A DNA stretch of 64,000 bases from Leptolyngbya sp. (GTDB taxonomy: Bacteria > Cyanobacteriota > Cyanobacteriia > Phormidesmidales > Phormidesmidaceae). The DNA is taken from contig QBLT01000003.1 in the NCBI GenBank assembly GCA_003249105.1, forward strand, positions 1 through 64,000, read 5' to 3'. Within the stretch, counting starts at the first letter, position 1, and every line of letters starts with the position of its first letter. Below the pieces are notes generated by a model. That model saw only the letters and a program-made list of their open reading frames with translations. It was not told the origin of the DNA and searched no databases. The position numbers were made by a program, and so were the translations under genes. This document shows positions 58,101 to 64,000 of this stretch, in pieces.

Positions 58101-58445
58101 AGCGCCCGCTGCGCCTAGGCTCAGCCAGCTAAAGCCCGCGCGGCTGACCAACCATAGGGCTATCCCCGCTGCCAGCACCGCGCATACCAACGAGAGTCCG
58201 GTCGTGAGCAGGTCGTAGTTGACCGGCAGCGGCAACTCCAGGGCCAGCATGGCCACAAAGTGGGTAGCCCAAATGCCTGTACCCATCGCTAGGGCACCGC
58301 CCATCACCCAAGGCCACTGCCGCCATCCCGTTGCGGCTAAGATTTGCTGCCCTAGACTCAGCGTGGTGTACGAGGTCAGAATTGCAATTCCAAAAGACAA
58401 GCAGACTAAACCAGCGTTGTAATGACCAACAACCGTATGGGCCAT
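55152..58445 (-). CDS. MHYT-domain hybrid sensor histidine kinase
   Basis: This 1097-residue membrane kinase has an N-terminal seven-helix MHYT domain (about 1-240; WMHYTGMAAMAM and GGLHYTGMAGTV are repeat motifs) proposed to sense O2, CO or NO through a metal. A PAS domain (about 265-385), a phytochrome-type GAF (about 415-575) without an obvious chromophore cysteine, HisKA with the phospho-His in SMSHELRTPLN (near 623), HATPase (about 730-840; GTGLGLSLS) and a receiver (D near 922 in LICLDMRMP) follow. The last 100 residues may be a degenerate Hpt-like helix bundle. The response-regulator cyclase gene follows at 8 bases. Confidence 0.93.
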   Translation of the reverse strand: MAHTVVGHYNAGLVCLSFGIAILTSYTTLSLGQQILAATGWRQWPWVMGGALAMGTGIWATHFVAMLALELPLPVNYDLLTTGLSLVCAVLAAGIALWLVSRAGFSWLSLGAAGAVMGLAIAWMHYTGMAAMAMPAHIRYRWPLVGLSVAIAIVASTVALGLILWSRRRPKQGDRWPTHLAVLSLGLGIGGLHYTGMAGTVFLANATPMETAEVWPDLEGRWLALAVGLGAGLILLGILITLRVNQRLTQQRLQKEALSHSERRFRTLIREMGVGALLLNAKAEILISNRAAQQFLLLPEADGAPLVFGQAGTICREDGSPFAPADLPVQQAIAQKAPIGDVIVGVSAAIGDPPRWLLVNADPQLNEAGAVERVVCTCSDITIQKQAEEAVRAVANREKAVIRIVQRMRQTLDLETIFAATTQELQQAIGCDRAWIYRFNDNWSGSVVAEVLADPMAPSTVADPATGQSLLERDDCGAREMQNSGFDEGYLLLEDTYLQETQAETYRQDRTYHRVNDIYSEGFDSCYLEFLERWQIRAYVIVPIFAGSQLWGLLGVYAHHQVRTWTRHEVKMVLQVGAQLGTAVQQANLLRKTQQQAQALAIAKRAADAASQAKGDFLASMSHELRTPLNAILGFTQILHDDASLSDDHRDLIAIVNRSGNHLLGLINNVLSLAKIEANKISLDEVAFDLHYLLQSVNDMLQLKAEAKGIRLEVVQPPPLAHRLWADEGKLRQILINLISNAIKFTAQGCVTVRSRLRGSRLTLASSDSKTHWLEITVQDTGVGIDADELSYLFQPFEQTQSGRRSAEGTGLGLSLSNNFAQLMGGTITVSSLPGRGSTFTLSLPVGAVTTALIEPTRAERSIVHLAPNQPSYRILVADDVAESRLLMRHWLEGVGFEVREASQGEEAIALWTTWQPHLICLDMRMPVLDGYGVARQLRQLSGGSATVIVAVTASVFEEQQSDCIAAGCDAVLPKPLQRDQLLNQIGCSLGLIYQYAEATETEAQTLTFGPLGVDLQSSSRDYRFLTQADFSALAPDWLTQIHQAAQAANDRQVRQLIAQLPDEQKVLAQRLDRLVNDFRLDVIIDLTAVPTTPVSL

Positions 58446-58814
58446 CGTGGTAGTTTCAACCGAAGACTAAATAATAGAACTGTCTAGATGCACTTCTAGC
58501 TTTCCCGAAACCACCGTGCTCGCACCATTTTTCTGTGTCTTAGAGCACAATTTTTTCGGGATTACAAAATTTTGATAAATTGAGCCTTAGCTAAGTATAT
58601 AAACGCACCACAATTCCCTAATGCTAGGGGTTGCCATGCCTTTCATAGAGAAAAACGGTGGTTGACTGTAGAAAATCAAATAGTCGTTTTAATCGGGGGT
58701 TTACCTTCAGGATAGATGCCCGATCTTCCACTGTATTGCCCTCATACTGAGGAAAACATTTTTTAGGATGGTTGTCCCCTGTCTTTGGAAAGATGCCTCG
58801 ACTACTAAATGTGA
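58446..58814. other. intergenic region between kinase and argS
   Basis: This is a 369-bp, AT-rich region. It should contain the promoter of the MHYT kinase (minus strand) and the 3' end of argS. A weak AT-rich block lies near 58560-58620. I see no strong terminator hairpin or RNA gene. Confidence 0.45.
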
Positions 58815-60572
58815 TTACATGCGCTCTAGTACTCGAATACCCAGCAGAGACAGGCCCAGCTTTAAGGTTTTGGCCGTTAGGTCACAGAGCAGCAGGCGCG
58901 AGGTGCGCTGGGGCTCTGCCGCCTGGAGCACCGAGCAGCGATCGTAGAACTGGTTGAACTTTTGGCTGAGCTCAAATAGGTATTGGCAGAGACGGTTGGG
59001 GTACAAATCCTGCGCCACTTCGCCCAGCACCTCGTCGAGCTGGAGCAGGTGGCGGGCCAGGGCAAACTCGCTGTCGTCTTCGAGATGAATGCGGGCCTCG
59101 GCGGGCAGATGGTCGAAGTCGATCGCGCCCTTGCGGCTGATGCCCTGCACCCGCACGTAGGCATAGAGCATGTAGGGGGCAGTATTCCCCGTCAGGGCTA
59201 GCATTTTGTCAAAGCTAAAGATGTAGTTGCTGGTGCGATTTTGGCTCAGATCGGCGTACTTGACCGCACCTAGGCCGACAGCTTCGGCCACGTTTTGAAT
59301 GAACTCCTCCGTTTCCTGCCGTGCTTCGACTTGAATGCGAGCCTCCAGGTCGGTGCGGGCGCGACTGACGGCTTCATCCAGCAGATCCTTGAGCTTGACC
59401 GTATCGCCAGAGCGGGTTTTGAACTTTTTGCCGTCTTCGCCCTGCACCACGCCAAAGGGCACGTGGGTGAGCTCGACCCCAGCCGGAATCCACCCCGCTT
59501 TGGCGGCGACCTGAAACACCTGGGCAAAGTGGTTGCCCTGGCCGGCATCGACCACGTAGAGGACGCGCTCGGCCCCATCCTGCTGGGTGCGGTAGCGAAT
59601 GGCGGCCAGGTCGGTGGTGGCGTAGTTGTAGCCACCGTCGGTTTTTTGGATGATCAGCGGCAGGGGGTCGCCGTCTTTGTTGGTAAAGCCATCGGCAAAG
59701 ACCACCTTAGCGCCCTGATCTTCCACCAGCAGGCCCAGGGATTCGAGATCCTTAACCACCTCCGCTAGCAGGGGATTGTAGAAGGATTCGCCGCGCTCTT
59801 GGATTTGAATATTGAGGCGATCGTAGAGTTTTTGAAATTCTTGGCGGGACTGGTCGCAGAGGGCTTGCCAGGCTTTAGTAGAGGTTTCATCCCTCGATTG
59901 CAACCCCACTACAGCCTCGCGGGAGCGGGTTTTGAAGTCGTCGTCCTCATCGAAGCGCTTTTTGGCTTGCTTGTAGAAGGTCACCAGATCGCCAATGTCG
60001 ACTTTGGAACCGGCTTCTAGCGCCGCAGGACAGGCTTCCTTCAAGTGGGTGATCAGCATGCCAAACTGGGTGCCCCAGTCGCCCACGTGGTTGAGCCGCA
60101 GCACGTCGTTGCCCATAAACTCCTGCACCCGCGCGATGGAGTCGCCGATGATGGTGGAGCGCAGATGCCCCACGTGCATCTCTTTGGCAATGTTGGGGCT
60201 AGAGAAATCGACAATCACTTTCTGGGGAGTTTTCACCGGCTCTACCCCCAGGCGCGGGTCGCCCTGCATCGCCCGCAGCTGGTTTTCTAAGTAGGCGGTT
60301 TGAAAGCGCAGGTTGATAAAGCCGGGGCCAGCAATTTCGGGCGGTTCGCAGAGGTCGCTGACATCGAGTTTTTCGACGATCTGCATCGCAATATCGCGGG
60401 GCTTTTGCTTCAGCGGCTTGGCCAGGGACATGGCTAGATTCGCCTGGTAGTCGCCAAACTTGGGGTTGCTCGTCGGCACCAGCATCGGGTCGGTACCCGC
60501 CAGGTCTGGGCCAAAGGCCGCGACCAAAGCCTGGTCAAACCGGACGGTAAGTTGTGCAAGTGTAGACTTCAT
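58815..60572 (-). CDS. argS: arginyl-tRNA synthetase
   Basis: This 585-residue class I synthetase starts at ATG 60572 ([16 protein letters not shown]). The N-terminal Add-1 domain is followed by [19 protein letters not shown] (HIGH-type motif HVGH). The C-terminal half has the DALR anticodon-binding helices ending in [17 protein letters not shown]-like loop is replaced by [11 protein letters not shown], as in many ArgRS. The frame extends 25 codons further, but that part includes a dispersed palindrome and is unlikely to be coding. Confidence 0.97.
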   Translation of the reverse strand: MKSTLAQLTVRFDQALVAAFGPDLAGTDPMLVPTSNPKFGDYQANLAMSLAKPLKQKPRDIAMQIVEKLDVSDLCEPPEIAGPGFINLRFQTAYLENQLRAMQGDPRLGVEPVKTPQKVIVDFSSPNIAKEMHVGHLRSTIIGDSIARVQEFMGNDVLRLNHVGDWGTQFGMLITHLKEACPAALEAGSKVDIGDLVTFYKQAKKRFDEDDDFKTRSREAVVGLQSRDETSTKAWQALCDQSRQEFQKLYDRLNIQIQERGESFYNPLLAEVVKDLESLGLLVEDQGAKVVFADGFTNKDGDPLPLIIQKTDGGYNYATTDLAAIRYRTQQDGAERVLYVVDAGQGNHFAQVFQVAAKAGWIPAGVELTHVPFGVVQGEDGKKFKTRSGDTVKLKDLLDEAVSRARTDLEARIQVEARQETEEFIQNVAEAVGLGAVKYADLSQNRTSNYIFSFDKMLALTGNTAPYMLYAYVRVQGISRKGAIDFDHLPAEARIHLEDDSEFALARHLLQLDEVLGEVAQDLYPNRLCQYLFELSQKFNQFYDRCSVLQAAEPQRTSRLLLCDLTAKTLKLGLSLLGIRVLERM

Positions 60573-60624
60573 GATGTGCGTTTCCTTAACCCCTGCCTGA
60601 GAAATTGTTTGCTGCTGCCGTAGG

Positions 60625-60642
60625 GTGGACACGGCCCACCAA
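60625..60642. repeat. copy of the dispersed GGTGGRCACNGCCCACC palindrome
   Basis: GGGTGGACACGGCCCACC lies between the divergent argS and cupin starts. It shares the CGTAGGGTGG context with copies near 28.6 kb and 30.66 kb. Confidence 0.55.
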
Positions 60643-60671
60643 CCCATCCAAACCGCTACGGAACTGGACCT

Positions 60672-61130
60672 ATGCCCTATTCACACCCGCTACTGACCGC
60701 CGAGGCGATCGCTGCCCTGCCCGAGTCCACCTTTGTCCATCCCCTCAATCCTAAAGCAATCCGCCATGGCCGGTCACTGGGCGATGCCGTTGGGTTTGAG
60801 CACATCGGCGTTCACCTAGTGCGGGTCAAACCCGGCCACGACTCAACTCAGTGCCATGTCCACCAGGCCGAAGAGGAATTCATCTATATTCTCTCGGGGC
60901 AAGGGCTGGCAACAATCGGTGACGAGACCGTGGAGGTTGGCCCCGGCGATTTCATGGGCTTTGCCGCTGGGGGACTAGCCCACGGCCTGACCAACCCCTT
61001 TACGGAAGACCTAGTGTACCTGGTCGGCGGCATGCGGCTGGAGTTTGACATTTGCGATTATCCCAAGGTCAACACCCGCATGTACCGGCGAGGCGACCAG
61101 CGAGACTACGTGGATTTGGCCGATGAATGA
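60672..61130 (+). CDS. cupin-domain protein
   Basis: This 152-residue single cupin has metal-ligand motifs: [18 protein letters not shown] supplies His, His and Glu, and [15 protein letters not shown] supplies the last His. The C-terminus has a conserved-looking [20 protein letters not shown] stretch. The substrate is unknown. Its stop overlaps the start of the DUF429 gene by 8 bases, so the two are coupled. Confidence 0.87.
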   Translation: MPYSHPLLTAEAIAALPESTFVHPLNPKAIRHGRSLGDAVGFEHIGVHLVRVKPGHDSTQCHVHQAEEEFIYILSGQGLATIGDETVEVGPGDFMGFAAGGLAHGLTNPFTEDLVYLVGGMRLEFDICDYPKVNTRMYRRGDQRDYVDLADE

Positions 61131-61950
61131 CTCAGGCATTTTTGAGAACCTAACTCCGAACGAGAATCTATCCCAAGATTGCCCTCCCTACCAACGCTTT
61201 CTTGGGGTCGACCTGGGCTGGCAGAACGGGCCTACTGGGCTTTGCTGTCTGCATCTGGAGGAGGGCAACCTGCGGCTGGTGGCGATCGATCGCCTTCAGA
61301 CCGTAGACAACATTCTGGCGTGGATCTCCCACTGGAGCGAGGGCTCGACCAACGCGGTGGTCGCGGTGGATGCCCCCACGTTGATTCCTAACCAAGCCGG
61401 GATGCGTCTGCCCGATCGCCTCGCCCACAAGCACTTTGGCCGCTACGACGCGGGCTGCTACCCCGCCAACCTGGGCCGTCCCTTCGCCGCAAAATTAGTT
61501 GCCTTTGGCCTAGCGCTCGAATCCCTAGGCTTTCAGCACCAGCCCCACAGCCCGCCCCAGCCCGAGGGCCGGTATCAGCTAGAGGTGTTTCCCCATCCGG
61601 CGACGGTGCACCTGTTTGGTTTGGGCAAAATTCTCAAGTACAAAAAGGGCACCTTGGCCCAGCGTCGCCCTGAACTAGAAAAACTGCGGCAGTATCAGCT
61701 CTCAGTGCTACCCACCCTAGATCCTGCTCTCAAGCTGGAGGAATCCGACCTGCCAGAGATTCCCCTAACTGGAGCCGCCATGAAAGCGGTGGAAGACCAG
61801 CTCGACAGCCTCACCTGCGCCTACGTGGCCGCTCACTGGTGGTCTTGGGGAGTAGAAAGGAATTGGGTGCTGGGCGATCGCACTGAGGGTTATATTGTCG
61901 TCCCTGCTCCGATTAACGCTCCGGCTCAAACCGCTACACTAAAACCTTAG
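61123..61950 (+). CDS. DUF429 family protein
   Basis: The protein has about 275 residues from ATG 61123, which overlaps the cupin stop (ATGAATGA). It has the RNase H-like opening FLGVDLGWQNGPTGLCCL, an acidic VAVDAPTLIPN strand and the conserved ELEVFPHPATVHLFGL-type block, with AMKAVEDQLDSLTCAYVA at the end. DUF429 proteins are predicted nucleases of unknown role. The longer frame from 61045 lies inside the cupin gene in another frame and is not used. Confidence 0.85.
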   Translation: MNDSGIFENLTPNENLSQDCPPYQRFLGVDLGWQNGPTGLCCLHLEEGNLRLVAIDRLQTVDNILAWISHWSEGSTNAVVAVDAPTLIPNQAGMRLPDRLAHKHFGRYDAGCYPANLGRPFAAKLVAFGLALESLGFQHQPHSPPQPEGRYQLEVFPHPATVHLFGLGKILKYKKGTLAQRRPELEKLRQYQLSVLPTLDPALKLEESDLPEIPLTGAAMKAVEDQLDSLTCAYVAAHWWSWGVERNWVLGDRTEGYIVVPAPINAPAQTATLKP

Positions 61951-61978
61951 CCAACCCTGAAATTTTGTCCATTCACCC

Positions 61979-63049
61979 ATGCCAAAGCCTTTAGATATCG
62001 ATGATTTTCTGCAAGGCTCTGGCCCAATTCTTGACGTGCGCAGCCCAGGGGAATTTCAGCAGGGGCACATTCCTGGCGCGATCAGCTTTCCCCTATTCAC
62101 CGATGCAGAGCGTGCCCAGGTGGGCACCTGCTACAAGCAGGTGGGGCGAGAGTCGGCGGTGGAGCTAGGTTTTGACATTGCTGGCCCTAAATGCGGCGAA
62201 TTTGTGCGGGCCGCCAAGGCCCTCGCCCCTGAGCGCCACCTGCGAATTCACTGCTGGCGGGGCGGCATGCGCAGCGGCGGCATGGGCTGGATTTTAGAAT
62301 TGGCGGGGTTTACCGTCCACTTGCTTGACGGGGGCTACAAGGCTTACCGACGCTGGGTGCGGGAGACCCTGGCGACGCCCAAACCAATCGTGATTTTGGG
62401 CGGCATGACGGGCAGCGGCAAAACACAAATTCTTCAGGAGCTGGCGGTCTTGGGAGAGTCAGTATTAGATCTAGAAGGTCTGGCCAACCACCGGGGCAGC
62501 AGCTTTGGGGCGCTGCTGCTGCCGCCCCAGCCCTCAACCGAGCACTACGAGAATTTGTTAGCAGACCAATGGGCAAAATTCCCAAGCGGTCGCCCGATCT
62601 GGCTGGAGGCCGAAAGTCGCCGGGTGGGCACCTGCCGCATTCCCGACGAGCTGTTTGCGCAGATGGATGCCGCTCCGGCGGTGGAGGTAGTGCGCTCTGT
62701 GGACGAGCGCCTTGACCTGCTGGTGGAGATCTACGGTGAAGCCTCCACTGAGGGTTTGGTTCAGGCGACGGAGCGGATTCGGAAGCGGCTGGGGGGCGAT
62801 CGCACCCAAACCGCCATCCACCATATCCAATCGGGAAACCTACGCGAGGCCTGCGCCATCATTTTGGATTACTACGATCGCGCCTACCGCCATGACCTGG
62901 AGCGGCGTCCTAGAGACATCCCCCAAATTGACATCAGCGGTCTTACCCCCGCCGCCAGCGCCCACTACCTGCATCTAATTGAAAAGATCTCTCACGTTGA
63001 CACCTTAGTGGATGCTCCATCAGAGGTCTCCGAGGAAGCAAAACCATAA
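61979..63049 (+). CDS. mnmH: tRNA 2-selenouridine synthase / tRNA 2-thiouridine selenotransferase
   Basis: This 356-residue protein has a rhodanese domain (about 1-130) with catalytic C92 in HCWRGGMRSGG and an ATPase-like domain with P-loop GGMTGSGKT (141-149). The family enzyme geranylates and selenylates 2-thiouridine at the tRNA wobble position. No selD is visible in the window, so whether selenium is actually used is open. It is 28 bases downstream of DUF429 and ends at a bidirectional hairpin. Confidence 0.94.
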   Translation: MPKPLDIDDFLQGSGPILDVRSPGEFQQGHIPGAISFPLFTDAERAQVGTCYKQVGRESAVELGFDIAGPKCGEFVRAAKALAPERHLRIHCWRGGMRSGGMGWILELAGFTVHLLDGGYKAYRRWVRETLATPKPIVILGGMTGSGKTQILQELAVLGESVLDLEGLANHRGSSFGALLLPPQPSTEHYENLLADQWAKFPSGRPIWLEAESRRVGTCRIPDELFAQMDAAPAVEVVRSVDERLDLLVEIYGEASTEGLVQATERIRKRLGGDRTQTAIHHIQSGNLREACAIILDYYDRAYRHDLERRPRDIPQIDISGLTPAASAHYLHLIEKISHVDTLVDAPSEVSEEAKP

Positions 63050-63065
63050 CCACTGAATCTGAATC

Positions 63066-63108
63066 CCACTAAAAATGCCAGAACCGGCAACCATGCCGTG
63101 GTTCTGGC
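63066..63108 (-). terminator. terminator of the gene at 63177, possibly bidirectional
   Basis: GCCAGAACC (63077-63085) pairs with GGTTCTGGC (63100-63108). On the minus strand the hairpin is followed by ATTTTTAG, a good T run. On the plus strand the T run is weak. Confidence 0.7.
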
Positions 63109-63176
63109 GTTCGTACGAGCTGCCCTTGGGCGATCAGCCATCCCCAACGCTCGGTTAGGGATGGCCTAACGTCGCT

Positions 63177-63512
63177 CTAGGAATTGGGCTCGGTGGTTAC
63201 GTTATCAGCACCATCTACGGTGAGGGCAACTTTCTTGGCCTGCTCCAGCACGCCTTCGGCGTCGGGATTGTACTTCAGCACCACGGTGGAGCCAGTTTGG
63301 GCCACCCAGAGGCCGACAGTGTCGGAGATATTAGCTTGGTCGAGGGCCAGAGCTACACGCTTGGCCAGACCGCTCTCGTCGAACTGGCCGTCAATGCCTA
63401 CCTTGGCGGGGTCAATAGAGGCCGTTGTAGCCGCCTTCTTTACGTCAATTTTGGGGGTGGCTTTAGCTTTCTCTTCTTCTTTTTTGCCGAATAATTTGCC
63501 TAGAAAACCCAT
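63177..63512 (-). CDS. small hypothetical protein with possible BON-like domain
   Basis: The product has 111 residues. Residues 1-35 are strongly charged and Ala/Lys-rich (MGFLGKLFGKKEEEKAKATP) and probably disordered. Residues 45-108 resemble a BON-like fold: a VALALDQ helix, ISDTVGLWVAQTGSTVVLKY strands, a VLEQAKKVAL helix and the ending VDGADNVTTEPNS. No signal peptide is visible. Its role is unknown. A clear terminator follows it. Confidence 0.75.
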   Translation of the reverse strand: MGFLGKLFGKKEEEKAKATPKIDVKKAATTASIDPAKVGIDGQFDESGLAKRVALALDQANISDTVGLWVAQTGSTVVLKYNPDAEGVLEQAKKVALTVDGADNVTTEPNS

Positions 63513-63806
63513 AACATATCTCCTGATTTAGTCAAACCGGCTTTTCCTGGGTGCAGATCAGCTCTGGCTAAAGCTTGTCAGGCCGTTGCCAAGGGCTATA
63601 GCCGTACCAAGGTGGAACCTACCAGCAAATCGTAAAGAATCGATAAAGAGCCGACAAGGCCCACCGGATACAGTTGCTCCCTCAGTCTTCAGGAATATTT
63701 CGCTGGGGTCGGCGGCAAAGGGTTTGGGCTAAGATAGAAAGCTGGCAACGCATTTGCCACCGTTTTCATCACTACTGCTTTACCGTATATCGCCCGCAGG
63801 TCTGCC

Positions 63807-64000
63807 ATGAGTAAGGGTACGCTGTTCGACAAGGTTTGGGATTTACATACCGTAGGTACCCTGCCCTCGGGGCAGACTCAGCTCTTTATTGGGCTACACC
63901 TCGTGCATGAGGTCACCAGCCCCCAGGCCTTTGCCATGGTGCGCGAGCGTCAGCTTACGGTGATGTATCCCGAGCGCACCGTCGCCACCGTCGACCACAT
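63807..64000 (+). CDS. leuC: 3-isopropylmalate dehydratase large subunit (5' part)
   Basis: The first 64 residues, starting [17 protein letters not shown], match the N-terminus of LeuC, which isomerises 2- to 3-isopropylmalate in leucine synthesis using a 4Fe-4S cluster. [17 protein letters not shown] and [10 protein letters not shown] are typical. The cluster cysteines lie beyond the window edge. Confidence 0.95.
   Translation, partial: MSKGTLFDKVWDLHTVGTLPSGQTQLFIGLHLVHEVTSPQAFAMVRERQLTVMYPERTVATVDH

Overview
The window is cyanobacterial chromosome. The evidence is psbA (photosystem II D1), RNA polymerase split into rpoC1 and rpoC2, the carboxysome shell gene ccmP, a CofG gene, an Rre1/Ycf29-type response regulator, and very many GCGATCGC (HIP1) octamers. 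The moderately high GC and gene styles suggest a Leptolyngbya/Nodosilinea-like filamentous lineage, but that placement is inference. No complete prophage, rRNA operon, tRNA or CRISPR array was seen.

Layout. 0-3.7 kb: a gene tail, a small unknown gene, a MITE-like element and an M1 aminopeptidase with HEAT repeats. 3.88-5.72 kb: two integron-type gene cassettes with no integrase in the window. One cassette carries an unknown AT-rich gene and the other a PIN/RHH toxin-antitoxin pair. 5.8-12 kb: Uma2 nuclease, phosphohexomutase, AI-2E-type permease, an ArsR/thioredoxin/Old Yellow Enzyme redox group, and a secreted repeat protein. 12-18.3 kb: uppS, a di-iron ferritin-like protein, a vMAP-N/STAND/TPR ATPase, psbA with promoter and terminator, RidA. 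18.3-28.9 kb: radical SAM enzyme with a membrane partner, DUF433/DUF5615 pair, Lgt-like protein, argG, an overlapping AAA ATPase + TPR pair beside a PD-(D/E)XK protein, a non-coding 21/63-bp repeat array, mazG.

29-39.8 kb: cofG, a dead rhodanese, mutL, a GST-like protein, the response regulator, a fasciclin protein, ccmP, a Gfo/Idh/MocA dehydrogenase, rnc and rnpB. 40-50.6 kb: the rpsT-tatD-rpoB-rpoC1-rpoC2 block on the minus strand with a strong terminator. 50.8-64 kb: hisD, pyrG, an MHYT hybrid histidine kinase with a response-regulator cyclase, argS, a cupin/DUF429/mnmH run, a small unknown protein and the start of leuC.

The most notable item is the cassette array. Each cassette's left attC core (R'') is complementary to the core that begins the same cassette: 7/7 for the second and 6/7 for the first. 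Integron theory predicts this relation and chance would rarely give it. Other points are a class III cyclase lacking its transition-state arginine, a D1 with a short C-terminal tail, a MutL with altered ATPase and endonuclease motifs, a perfect 36-bp palindrome and a 63-bp-period repeat array.
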